Below, in pieces: positions 50,499 through 58,899 of a DNA stretch of 64,000 nt. Numbering within the stretch: position 1 is the stretch's first letter; each line of letters opens with the position of its first letter. Below the pieces are notes generated by a model that was not told the origin of the DNA, ran no database searches, and worked only from the letters and a program-made list of their open reading frames with translations. Source of the DNA: Micromonospora chaiyaphumensis (GTDB lineage: Bacteria > Actinomycetota > Actinomycetes > Mycobacteriales > Micromonosporaceae). The stretch lies in contig NZ_FMCS01000014.1 in assembly GCF_900091435.1 (NCBI RefSeq), positions 105,380 through 169,379 on the forward strand, given 5' to 3'. The position numbers and the translations under genes were made by a program.

Positions 50499-52514
50499 AT
50501 GTCGCACGGCGAGGAACTGTTCGCCCTGAGCGGGGACGTGACCACGGAGCCCAGCTTCGAGTCCGCTCTGCGGGGGTACGACAAACGACAGGTCGACCGC
50601 TACGTCGCTCGTGCGGAGCACGAGATCTCCGCGCTGACGAACGAGCGGGAACAGGCGTACACCCAGATCCACAAGCTCGCCGGGCAGGTCGAGGTGCTGC
50701 AACGCGACCTCGCCCAGGTGCGCAAGCAGGTGGGTGTGGTGGACCGGGCCTCGTTCCGGCACCTCGGTCCCCGGGTCGAACAGATCCTCAGCATGGCCGA
50801 GGAACAGGCCGACGACATCCTGGCCGCAGCCAACGAGGAGATCGAGGCCCGGCGGGCGGCCGCCGAGCACATCATCGAGGAGGCCCGGGAGCAGGCGGCC
50901 CAGGCCCTCAAGGACTTCGAGATCGCCCTCGCCGCCCGCCGGGCCGAGGAGGAGCGGCACACCGCCGCCCGCAAGGCCGAGGCCGAGTCCACACTCTCGG
51001 CCGCCAAGGCCGAGTCCGAGGCCACGCTTTCCGCCGCCAAGGCCGAGTCGGAGAAGCTGCGGAAGACCGCCAAGGACGCGCTGGCCAAGGCCCAGCAGGA
51101 GGCAACCCAGCTCCGGGACACCGCCAAGGAGATCCACGCCCGCGCCCAGCAGGAGTCCGCCCGGCTGCGCGAGACGGCCAAGGAGGCGCTCGCCAAGGCC
51201 CAGCAGGAGGCCACCCAGCTCCGCGAGGCGGCCAAGGAGGTGCACGCCAAGGCCCAGCAGGAGGCCAAGCGGCTGACCGACTCCGCCGCCGAGGCCGGCC
51301 GGGCCACCCACGCCAAGGCGCTCGCCGAGGCCAAGAAGATCGTCGACGACGCCGAGGAGGCGGCGAAGGTCACCCGCGGCCGGGCCCGCACCGAGGCCAA
51401 CCGGCTCACCACCGAGGCGGCCGAGGCCGGCAAGCGCAACCGCGCCGAGATCGAGGCGTACGTGCAGCGGATGCGCACCGAGACCGAGGCGTACGTCCAG
51501 CAGGCCCGCGCACAGACCCAGCAGGAGCTGGGCGCCTGGCGCGCCGGCATCGAGAAGGAGGTCAAGGCCCGGCGGGAGACGGCGGAGAAGGAGCTGGCCC
51601 AGCGCCGCGCCACGGCCGAGCAGGAGTTCGCCAAGCGCCGCGACGAGCTGGACAGGCAGCACACCAAGCGGCAGGACGAGCTGGAGAAGGCGTACACCGC
51701 CCGGCGCACCGAGATCGAGCAGGGCGCGGCGGAACTCCGGCGGGCGGCCGAGCAGGACGCGCTCACCATGCGCCAGCGGGCCGAGGAGGAGGCCGCCGAG
51801 CTGCTCCGCCGGGCCGAGGAGGACGCCGCCGGCAGGCGCCGCAAGGCCGACGAGCACGTGGCCGCCTCGCGCCGGCAGTTCGAGGAGTATGCGGCCACCA
51901 CCCAGCAGCACCTGGCCACCACCCAGCAGCACCTCGCCGCCACCCAGCAGGAGGTGGCCGCCGGCCGGCAGCAGCTGGCCCAGGTGATGCTGGAGATCGC
52001 CAACGCCCAGCAGGAGCTCGCCGACCTGCGCACCGAGACCTGGAAGTCCCGGCAGGAGTCCGACGACCTCCAGCGCCGGCTCATCGAGCTGCGCGCGGAG
52101 GCCGGTCCGGCCGGCCTCGCGGCCACCCCCGTCGACCCGGCCCAGCTGGCCGCGGCGCCGGGTGGCGGCGACGCGGACGGCGGGCCGGCGGGCGACCGGA
52201 CCCCGGTGCCCGCCACCGCCAAGGGCACCACGACGGTCTCCCCCAACGGGGGTGCCCCCGCGGAGGCCGGTGAGCCGGCGGCCGACGGCGCGAAGGCCCG
52301 CCCGGTCGGCGAGCCGGTGACCACGGTGGACGGCTCCGGCGCCAGCGCCGGCGTGGACGGCGAGCCGACCGTGGCCGCCGTGCCCGGCGAGGGCGGCCGG
52401 GGCGCCACCCCCACGAAGATCACCAGCACCGGCGAGAACGGCAAGCGCCCCACCAAGCCGACCACCGACGAGCGCAGCGCCAAGCCGAGCACGGTCACCG
52501 TCGACAAGGAGTGA
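50499..52514 (+). CDS. Scy-like DivIVA-domain coiled-coil protein
   Basis: A 671-residue protein. The DivIVA-like N-terminus (about 18-60, SFESALRGYDKRQVDRYVARAEHEI) is followed by LGPRVEQILSMAEEQADDIL, a motif shared with its neighbour, and a long coiled coil to about 540. Residues 187-258 hold four tandem 18-residue repeats (LRxTAKEALAKAQQEATQ-like). The last 130 residues are Pro/Gly/Thr-rich and disordered. In Streptomyces, Scy scaffolds the tip polarisome with DivIVA and FilP; Scy itself is about twice this length with different repeats, so this is an analogue or shortened homologue. ATG 50499 follows a G-rich ribosome site. Confidence 0.8.
   Translation: MSHGEELFALSGDVTTEPSFESALRGYDKRQVDRYVARAEHEISALTNEREQAYTQIHKLAGQVEVLQRDLAQVRKQVGVVDRASFRHLGPRVEQILSMAEEQADDILAAANEEIEARRAAAEHIIEEAREQAAQALKDFEIALAARRAEEERHTAARKAEAESTLSAAKAESEATLSAAKAESEKLRKTAKDALAKAQQEATQLRDTAKEIHARAQQESARLRETAKEALAKAQQEATQLREAAKEVHAKAQQEAKRLTDSAAEAGRATHAKALAEAKKIVDDAEEAAKVTRGRARTEANRLTTEAAEAGKRNRAEIEAYVQRMRTETEAYVQQARAQTQQELGAWRAGIEKEVKARRETAEKELAQRRATAEQEFAKRRDELDRQHTKRQDELEKAYTARRTEIEQGAAELRRAAEQDALTMRQRAEEEAAELLRRAEEDAAGRRRKADEHVAASRRQFEEYAATTQQHLATTQQHLAATQQEVAAGRQQLAQVMLEIANAQQELADLRTETWKSRQESDDLQRRLIELRAEAGPAGLAATPVDPAQLAAAPGGGDADGGPAGDRTPVPATAKGTTTVSPNGGAPAEAGEPAADGAKARPVGEPVTTVDGSGASAGVDGEPTVAAVPGEGGRGATPTKITSTGENGKRPTKPTTDERSAKPSTVTVDKE
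51057..51272 (+). repeat. Four 54-base coding repeats in the Scy-like gene
   Basis: Four consecutive 54-base units, each encoding 18 residues of the pattern L-R-x-T/A-A-K-D/E-x-x-A-K/R-A-Q-Q-E-x-x-Q/R. Eighteen residues equal one heptad plus one hendecad, five turns of ideal alpha helix. Confidence 0.85.
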
Positions 52515-52745
52515 CCCGGCGCCTGCAAGCCACGCACCACCTCGCCGACCTGGCGGGATCCGTGTCTCGGGAATGACCCACCTCGGCGAGCTGGCGACGC
52601 GGAAGACGCGCGCACCGGGTGAAGGGATGGCCCGGGCGGGCGTCGACCGCTAACCTGCGGGCAGAAGAGGGCCGGATCCATCCGGTCCTCACGGTCCGTC
52701 GCAGGGGCGCTCCGCCGGGCCGGAGCGGGAGCCGGGGAGGCACGG

Positions 52746-54113
52746 GTGTCGCAGGAGGGATCCGCCGCCCCGGACGACGACCCGCTCGAGCCGTTGCGCC
52801 CCGAGCCCGACCCCACCGACCCGAGCGGCAGACCTCGCCACGCCGCCGCCGAGGAACCGACCGGCAGCGCGGCACCCGCCGGCAGCACGGGACCCGCCGG
52901 CAGCACGGCACCCGCCGGCAGCACGGGACCCGCAGCCAGCACGGGACCAGCCGGGAACACGGGAGCAGCAGCCAGCACGGGAGCAGCAGCTAGCACGGGA
53001 CCGGCCGGCAGGCCGGGGCTGGCCGAACTCGGTGTGGAGACCGAGCCGACCGAGTTCGAGCCCAGCGGGCGCTTCGGCGTACCGGGCCGGCCGCTGCGGC
53101 GCAGCAGCTTCCTCATCGGCTTCACCGGGGCGCTGGGCGTGCTGCTGGCGTACGCGGTGTTCCTGGGCGTGCGCAACTCGGCCGGCATCCTGGTGCTGGT
53201 GGTGATCGCGCTGTTCCTCGCGGTCGGCCTGCACCCCGCCGTGGTCCGGTTGCGCCGCTGGGGGCTGCCGCACGGGCTGGCGGTGGCGGTGGTGACGCTG
53301 ACCGTCGTGCTGCTGATCGTCGGCGGGCTGCTGGCTCTGGTGCCGCCGGTGGTGACCCAGTCCGGGCAGTTCATCGAGCACCTTCCCGGCTACGTCGACG
53401 ACCTGCGCCGCAACCCGACGGTCAACGACCTCGTCGAGCGCTACGACGTGATGCAGCGCGTCCAGTCGGCCGCGAACGCGGACACCATCGGCCGGGCCCT
53501 CGGCGGCGTGCTGGGCGGCGCGCAGCTCATCTTCGGCACCATCTTCCGGGCGCTGACCGTGCTGGTGCTGACGATCTACTTCCTGGCCTACTTCAACAAG
53601 CTGCGCGACCTCGGGTACGCGCTGGTGCCCCGGTCCCGCCGGGAGCGGGTCCGCCTCATCGGCGACGAGATCCTGACCCGGGTCGGCGCGTACATGGTCG
53701 GCGCGCTGTCCATCGCGGTACTGGCCGGGGCGAGCACGTTCGTGTTCGCCCTGGTGGTCGGTCTGCCGTACCCCTTCGCCCTGGCCGTGGTGGTCGCGGT
53801 GACCGACCTGATCCCGCAGATCGGCGCGACCCTGGGCGCCGTGGTGGTGACCCTTGTCGGGCTCGCCACCGACCTGCCCGTCGGCATCGCCTGCCTGGTC
53901 TTCTTCCTGATCTACCAGCAGGTCGAGAACTACCTGATCTACCCGAAGATCATGCGCCGGGCGGTCTCGGTCAACGAGGTGGCGGCACTGCTCGCGGCCC
54001 TGCTCGGGGTGTCGCTGCTGGGCGTCGTCGGCGCGCTGATCGCCATCCCCACGGTGGCCGCGCTCCAGCTCATCCTGCGCGAGGTCGTGCTGCCGCGGCA
54101 GGAGTCCCGCTGA
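52746..54113 (+). CDS. AI-2E family membrane transporter with collagen-like N-terminal repeat
   Basis: Membrane protein of 455 residues in the AI-2E/PerM family. About 120 N-terminal cytoplasmic residues include eight hexapeptide repeats (STGPAG-like, residues 41-88). About seven to eight membrane segments follow, with ALVVGLPYPFALAVVVAVTDLIPQIGATLG, the conserved family core, and FLIYQQVENYLIYPKIM. Members export signals, peptides or ions; the name AI-2E should not be read as proven AI-2 transport. GTG 52746 is the start, with GGGAGG before it. It is convergent with a hydrolase gene three bases away. Confidence 0.88.
   Translation: MSQEGSAAPDDDPLEPLRPEPDPTDPSGRPRHAAAEEPTGSAAPAGSTGPAGSTAPAGSTGPAASTGPAGNTGAAASTGAAASTGPAGRPGLAELGVETEPTEFEPSGRFGVPGRPLRRSSFLIGFTGALGVLLAYAVFLGVRNSAGILVLVVIALFLAVGLHPAVVRLRRWGLPHGLAVAVVTLTVVLLIVGGLLALVPPVVTQSGQFIEHLPGYVDDLRRNPTVNDLVERYDVMQRVQSAANADTIGRALGGVLGGAQLIFGTIFRALTVLVLTIYFLAYFNKLRDLGYALVPRSRRERVRLIGDEILTRVGAYMVGALSIAVLAGASTFVFALVVGLPYPFALAVVVAVTDLIPQIGATLGAVVVTLVGLATDLPVGIACLVFFLIYQQVENYLIYPKIMRRAVSVNEVAALLAALLGVSLLGVVGALIAIPTVAALQLILREVVLPRQESR
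52866..53009 (+). repeat. 18-base coding minisatellite in the AI-2E gene
   Basis: Eight tandem 18-base units (consensus AGCACGGGACCCGCCGGC) encode S-T-G/A-P-A-G-type hexapeptides. Units differ by a few bases each, some changing GPAG to GAAA. Confidence 0.88.
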
Positions 54114-54116
54114 GCC

Positions 54117-54926
54117 TCAGCCGGCGCGGCGCTGCTCCGGGCCGGGCACGGGGGTGTCGGCGAAGGCGGCCACCGTCCGGTCCGCGTAGGCACTGACGTC
54201 ACCGGTCTCCATCGGGCCGTCCCAGGTGGTCGGCAGCGGGAGCGGCGCCGCCGGGTTGACCCGCTTGACGATCTCGTTGAGCACGGTCTCCGCGTCGCCG
54301 ACCCAGAGGTGCTTGGCGCCGGGCACCCCGACCACCTCGGCCTGGGGCACCGCGGCGAAGCGCTGCCGGGCCTCCTCGGGGCGCAGGTAGTCGTCGAACT
54401 CGGGGACCAGTGCGATGAGCGGCCGGCCGGACCCGGCCCAGACGGCCAGATCCTCCGGCTGGGAGAAGCGCAGCGGCGGGGAGAGCAGGATGGCGCCGGC
54501 CACCGCCGGGTCGCAGCCGTACTTCAGCGCCAGGTCGGTGCCGAACGACCAGCCGACCAGCCAGATGTTCGGCAGCTCGTGGAACTCGGCGTACTCGATG
54601 GCGGCGGCCACGTCGAAGCGCTCGCCGACCGCGCCGTCGAACGCCCCCTCGCTGGTGCCGCGGACGCTGCTGGTGCCCCGGGTGTTGAAGCGGAGCACGG
54701 CCAGGCCGGCCAGCGCGGGCAGCCGCCAGGCCGCCTTGCGGAACACGTGGCTGTCCATCATCCCGCCGTGGGTGGGCAGCGGGTGCAGGCAGACCAGGGT
54801 GCCGACCGGCTCCCGCTCCAGCGGCCGGGCCAGCTCGCCGACCAGCTTCAGCCCGTCGGCGGTGTGCAGCTCGATGTCCTCCCGGCGGCCGGGCAGGATC
54901 GACGACGCACGGATCGGTGTGCTCAC
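54117..54926 (-). CDS. Alpha/beta hydrolase (dienelactone-hydrolase-like)
   Basis: A 269-residue alpha/beta hydrolase. The fold shows LVCLHPLPTHGGMMDSHVF, the nucleophile elbow VGWSFGTDLALKYG (Ser in G-x-S-x-G), an acidic residue in LVPEFDDYLRPEEA and His in PGAKHLWVG. The short cap and the HGGMMDS motif resemble KANL3/Tex30-type or dienelactone-hydrolase-like proteins; the substrate is unknown. GTG 54926 has GGGAG nine bases upstream. Single gene, convergent with the AI-2E gene. Confidence 0.85.
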   Translation of the reverse strand: MSTPIRASSILPGRREDIELHTADGLKLVGELARPLEREPVGTLVCLHPLPTHGGMMDSHVFRKAAWRLPALAGLAVLRFNTRGTSSVRGTSEGAFDGAVGERFDVAAAIEYAEFHELPNIWLVGWSFGTDLALKYGCDPAVAGAILLSPPLRFSQPEDLAVWAGSGRPLIALVPEFDDYLRPEEARQRFAAVPQAEVVGVPGAKHLWVGDAETVLNEIVKRVNPAAPLPLPTTWDGPMETGDVSAYADRTVAAFADTPVPGPEQRRAG

Positions 54927-54992
54927 CGGTCCAGTCTCCCGCGCCGCCGCCCGCCCCGCCCGCCGGGGCGGAAACAGGGTGATCCAGATCGC

Positions 54993-55319
54993 TCAGCCGT
55001 AGCGGGGGGCGCTCCGGCCGCGCTGGAGGTTCGGCCCCCGCCGGTCCCGGGCCCGCCAGCAGCCGCTGTGCCAGTGCCGGCGGTCGGTCAGGTCACCCCG
55101 GTCGTCGGCCGGCCAGGCCACCACGTGCGCCACCCCGGGGCGGATCTCCTGGTCACAGCCGGGGCACCGGTACGTCTTGGCCGACGCCCCGCCGGCGATA
55201 CCGCGTACCTGCCAGTCCCCGTCGCGCCACTGCTGGACGGTCGGCACACCGTGGCGGGCCCGCTCGGCGTCCAGCTGGGTGGTGTCGTCCCGGCGGGGAC
55301 GGTTGCGACGGGGGCTCAC
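54993..55319 (-). CDS. Conserved small zinc-ribbon-like protein
   Basis: A 108-residue basic protein conserved in actinobacteria as far as I recall, often annotated only as ATP/GTP-binding without proof. It begins SPRRNRPRRDDTTQLDAERARHG. A putative metal site combines YRCPGCDQEI (C-x-x-C) with HVVAWPADDRGDLTDRRHWH and HSGCW. Function unknown; the Arg-rich ends suggest nucleic-acid or ribosome association. GTG 55319 gives the usual N-terminus; GTG 55328 is possible. It lies between a hydrolase gene and the sigma-factor pair, all on the minus strand. Confidence 0.78.
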   Translation of the reverse strand: MSPRRNRPRRDDTTQLDAERARHGVPTVQQWRDGDWQVRGIAGGASAKTYRCPGCDQEIRPGVAHVVAWPADDRGDLTDRRHWHSGCWRARDRRGPNLQRGRSAPRYG

Positions 55320-55382
55320 GGTCACCAAGCGTACGGTCCGCCGGCCGGACCGGCCCGGGTCGGGCGGCCGGGCCGGCGGATC

Positions 55383-56453
55383 TCACTTCCAGGTCTTCGG
55401 GTCGGTCAGCTCCTTCGCCACCTGCGCCCCGGCCAGCACGGTCGCCATGTCGGCCTCCGTGAACGTCGGCTTGTCCTTGAGGTAGCCGTCGGTCCACGCC
55501 GGGCCGAGATCGGCGGTCACGTGGGCCTTGGGGATGCCGAGGAGCTCGAGCTTCGTCCCGGCCGGGTAGAGGTAGGCGGGACGGCCCCCGACCGTGCGGT
55601 TGCTCTCGGCACGACCCCCCGAGATCTGCGCCCCGTACAGCAGTTGCACCCACATGGTCGCCGGCTCTCGGGAGACGGTGAGCTGGACCGTGAGGCTGCT
55701 CGGGAACGCGGTGACGTCGACGGAGCAGGAGCCGATCGACGCACCCGCCGGCAACGAGGTCAGCCTCAGCGGCGCCGCACACCGGCGCGGCTCGTCCCAC
55801 CGCACCGCGGCGAGCGCGCCGGTGAGCGCGGCCACGCTCCCTCCGCGCATGCTCGCTCGGGCGTAGAGCCCGGCTGCCGGCCGCCACCAGGTGACGTACC
55901 CGTAGCTGCCGCTGCCCAGCGCCACGCGTTGGACGCTGCCGTCGAAGGTGGCCGGGGGCGGTGCAGTCACCTGCCACCCCTCGATGCCGTTCCGGGCGAA
56001 CGCCGCGGAACCGGACACCTCGACGGTGACGGCTCGACCACCGCCGGCGTCGAACCGGACCAACTCGACCTGCCGGCCCTGTACTCCCCAGCCGAGGTAG
56101 CGACCCTTGGCCGGGTCGACGGAGAAGTGCAGCACCTGCGGGTCGGTCCCGACCAGTGCGGGGCGCTGGGCGGCACCCGGCACCCCGTCGGCGCGGGGCG
56201 GCACCGGCGCGGCACCGGCCGGCGAGGCGGCCGTCCACGGCCCCCGCCCGGCGAGCCCGGCCAGGTCCGTACCGGTCACCCCGACGAAGCCGAGGACGCC
56301 GACCAGGGCCAGCGCGGTTCCCGTCGTGGCACGGCGGCGCAGTTGCCGGCGGCGGCCCCGGGCTCGGGACTCCCGCAGCAGGCGGTGGACATCGGTCTCC
56401 CCCTCGGCGTGCTCCCGCAGCACGTCGGAGATCCGCTGGTCGAGGTCGGTCAC
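55383..56453 (-). CDS. Membrane protein encoded with a SigE-family sigma factor
   Basis: A 356-residue protein with a short cytoplasmic N-terminus (residues 1-42, Arg-rich near the membrane), one membrane helix (about 43-60) and a large extracellular beta-rich domain. No H-x-x-x-C-x-x-C zinc anti-sigma motif is present. GTG 56453 overlaps the sigma-factor stop as GTGA, so the two are tightly coupled. By position it is the likely membrane regulator or sensor partner of the sigma factor. The extracellular domain has no recognisable catalytic motif. Confidence 0.8.
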   Translation of the reverse strand: MTDLDQRISDVLREHAEGETDVHRLLRESRARGRRRQLRRRATTGTALALVGVLGFVGVTGTDLAGLAGRGPWTAASPAGAAPVPPRADGVPGAAQRPALVGTDPQVLHFSVDPAKGRYLGWGVQGRQVELVRFDAGGGRAVTVEVSGSAAFARNGIEGWQVTAPPPATFDGSVQRVALGSGSYGYVTWWRPAAGLYARASMRGGSVAALTGALAAVRWDEPRRCAAPLRLTSLPAGASIGSCSVDVTAFPSSLTVQLTVSREPATMWVQLLYGAQISGGRAESNRTVGGRPAYLYPAGTKLELLGIPKAHVTADLGPAWTDGYLKDKPTFTEADMATVLAGAQVAKELTDPKTWK

Positions 56454-56947
56454 GGCCGGCTCCCCTTGGTCGTCGTCGGGGCGCCGCAGCGCTCCCGGAG
56501 CTGGGCGAGCGCCCGCATCGCGTGGGTGCGGACGGTGACCGGCGAGCAGTCGAGGATCTGGGCGATGGTCGCGTCGTCCAGGTCCTCGTAGTAGCGCAGC
56601 ACCAGCACGGCGCGCTGGCGGTCCGGGAGGGCGCGGATCAGCCGCCACATCTCGTCCCGGTCGGCCGCCTCGCCGCCGAGGTCACCGCGCTCGGGCCGCT
56701 CGGCGAAGCTGTCCACGGCCAGCTCCCGGCTGGACCGGCGGCGCCACCACGACGTGTTCGCGTTGACCAGCATCCGCCGCACGTACACGTCGGGCCGGTC
56801 GGCCCCGGCGATCTTCCGCCAGTGCACGTACGCGCGGGCCAGGACGTCCTGGGTCAGGTCCTCGGCGCGGTGCTCGTCGCCGGTCAGCAGCCGGGCCAGG
56901 CGCAACAGGGCCGGGCCGCGGCTGCCGACGTACTCCTCGAAGGTCAC
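56450..56947 (-). CDS. SigE-family ECF RNA polymerase sigma factor
   Basis: Sigma-70 of the SigE/ECF type, 165 residues. Region 2 is visible as LLRLARLLTGDEHRAEDLTQDVLARAYVHW and region 4 as RALPDRQRAVLVLRYYEDLDDATIAQILDCSPVTVRTHAMRAL (helix-turn-helix). The starting MTFEEYVGSRGPALLRLA is typical for the SigE family of actinobacteria. GTG 56947 is the start; the ribosome site is weak. It is followed by the coupled membrane protein. The target regulon is unknown. Confidence 0.92.
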   Translation of the reverse strand: MTFEEYVGSRGPALLRLARLLTGDEHRAEDLTQDVLARAYVHWRKIAGADRPDVYVRRMLVNANTSWWRRRSSRELAVDSFAERPERGDLGGEAADRDEMWRLIRALPDRQRAVLVLRYYEDLDDATIAQILDCSPVTVRTHAMRALAQLRERCGAPTTTKGSRP

Positions 56948-56988
56948 GCCCTGAAGACGCCGTCAGCGGCGCCCGTTGTTGACCCGGA

Positions 56989-58779
56989 TCAGCGCTTGGT
57001 GTGGTCGCGGAAGCCGCGGCCGCTCTTGCGGCCGAGGTAGCCGGCGGTGACCAGGTGCTCCAGCAGGGGCGCGGGGGCGAAGCCCGGCTCACGCAGCTCC
57101 AGGTAGAGCTCCCGCTGGATGGCCAGCGAGACGTCCAGGCCGACCACGTCGAGCAGCTCGAACGGGCCCATGGGGTAGCCGCAGCCGAGCTTCATGGCGT
57201 AGTCGATGTCGTCGGCGGTCGAGTAGCTGGCCTCCAGCATCTTCACCGCGTCGTTCAGGTACGGGAAGAGCAGCGCGTTGACGATGAACCCGGACCGGTC
57301 GCCGCAGACCACGCCGGTCTTGCCGAGCCCCGCGCAGACCGCCCGGGCGGTGGCGGCGGTCTCCGCTGAGGTGCGGATGGTCTGCACGATCTCCACGAGC
57401 GGCATGATCGGCGCCGGGTTGAAGAAGTGCAGGCCGATCACGTCGGCCGGCCGCTGGGTGGCCATGGCCACGTCGATCACCGGCAGCGACGAGGTGGTGG
57501 TGGCCAGCACGACGCCCGGCTTGCAGATCTCGTCGAGGCTGGCGAAGAGGGCCTTCTTGACGCTCAGCTCCTCGACGACCGCCTCGACCACCAGGTCGAC
57601 GTCGGCCAGGTGGTCCAGGGTGGCCGACCAGGTGACCCGGCCCAGCGCGGCGTCCCGGCCCTCCTCGCTCAGCTTGCCCCGCACCACGCCCTTGTTCAGC
57701 GAGGTCTTGACCGCCTCGCAGACCTTGGCGGACTTCTCCGCGCCCCGGGTCACCGAGATGACCTCGTAGCCGGCCTTGGCGAAGACCTCGATGATGCCGG
57801 TGGCCATGGTCCCGGAGCCGACCACGCCGACCTTGGCGATCGCCCGGGCGCCGTCGGCGAGCGCCGCGCCCGTGCTCACCGGGGTGTGCTCGTCGGGTAC
57901 GACCACCGGGGAGCCCGGCCGCTCGTAGGTGTAGAAGCCCCGGCCGGACTTCCGGCCCAGCAGGCCGGCCGTGACCATCTGCTTGATCAGCGGCACCGGG
58001 GCGTGCCGACGGTCGCGGCCGCCGCGCCGGTACATGGTGTCCAGGATCTCGTACGCCGTGTCGAGGCCGATCAGGTCCATGAGCGCGAGCGGGCCCATGG
58101 GCAGGCCGCAGCCGAGCTTCATGGCGGCGTCGATGTCCTCGCGCGTCGCGTACCGGGACTCGAACATGCCGACCGCGTGGTTCAGGTAGCCGAACAGCAG
58201 CGCGTTGGCGATGAACCCGGCCCGGTCGCTGATCGTGACGTCGACCTTGCCGAGCCGCTCGCAGAGCGCCTCGACGTCGGCCACCACGTCGGCGGAGGTG
58301 ACCACGGTGCGGACGACCTCGACCAGCTTCATGACCGGCGCCGGGTTGAAGAAGTGGATGCCGATGACCTGGTTGGGCCGGGTGGTGGCGACGGAGATCT
58401 CGGTGACGCTCAGGGAGGAGGTGTTGGTGGCCAGGATGGCCTCGGGCTTGCAGACCCGGTCCAGCTCGGCGAAGATCCGCTGCTTCAGGTCCAGGTGCTC
58501 GGGCACCGCCTCGATAACCAGGTCCACCGAGTGCAGGGCGTCCAGCCCGACCTGCCAGTCGACCCGGGCCAGCAGCGCGTCCCGGTCGGCCTCGGCGAGC
58601 TTGCCCTTGGCGACGGCCCGGTCGGTCGAGCCCGTGAGGGTGGCCCGGCCGCGCTCCAGGGCGCCCGCGGAGATCTCGACGGCCACCACGTCGATGCCGT
58701 TGCGGGCGAACACCTCGACGATGCCGGCACCCATGGTGCCCAGACCCACCACACCCACACTGGTGAACTCGCGCGCCAC
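56989..58779 (-). CDS. Tandem 3-hydroxybutyryl-CoA dehydrogenase (two-domain 3-hydroxyacyl-CoA dehydrogenase)
   Basis: A 596-residue protein made of two complete 3-hydroxyacyl-CoA dehydrogenase units, about 1-290 and 312-596. Each has an NAD-binding G-x-G-T-M motif (VGLGTMGAG, VGSGTMATG), a catalytic His in a HFFNPAP motif (IHFFNPAPVM with His142, and LHFFNPAPIM), a Glu in VIEAVPE or VVEAVVE, and a KLGCGxPMGP signature. Both copies look active. It should reduce acetoacetyl-CoA to 3-hydroxybutyryl-CoA or oxidise it in beta-oxidation. GTG 58779 has GGGGAGG six bases upstream; the frame is open to 58887. With the thiolase and ccr it fits the acetyl-CoA to ethylmalonyl-CoA route. Confidence 0.93.
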   Translation of the reverse strand: MAREFTSVGVVGLGTMGAGIVEVFARNGIDVVAVEISAGALERGRATLTGSTDRAVAKGKLAEADRDALLARVDWQVGLDALHSVDLVIEAVPEHLDLKQRIFAELDRVCKPEAILATNTSSLSVTEISVATTRPNQVIGIHFFNPAPVMKLVEVVRTVVTSADVVADVEALCERLGKVDVTISDRAGFIANALLFGYLNHAVGMFESRYATREDIDAAMKLGCGLPMGPLALMDLIGLDTAYEILDTMYRRGGRDRRHAPVPLIKQMVTAGLLGRKSGRGFYTYERPGSPVVVPDEHTPVSTGAALADGARAIAKVGVVGSGTMATGIIEVFAKAGYEVISVTRGAEKSAKVCEAVKTSLNKGVVRGKLSEEGRDAALGRVTWSATLDHLADVDLVVEAVVEELSVKKALFASLDEICKPGVVLATTTSSLPVIDVAMATQRPADVIGLHFFNPAPIMPLVEIVQTIRTSAETAATARAVCAGLGKTGVVCGDRSGFIVNALLFPYLNDAVKMLEASYSTADDIDYAMKLGCGYPMGPFELLDVVGLDVSLAIQRELYLELREPGFAPAPLLEHLVTAGYLGRKSGRGFRDHTKR

Positions 58780-58899
58780 GACCGGCCTCCCCTTGGTCCG
58801 ACTCCGCCGGCATGAACGGCGGCTAAGGTTATGCGCCGGAGTCTGCCACGTGACGCTGCGTTGTCGAGACGCCGTGGGATATTTCACGCACCGCGTCGG

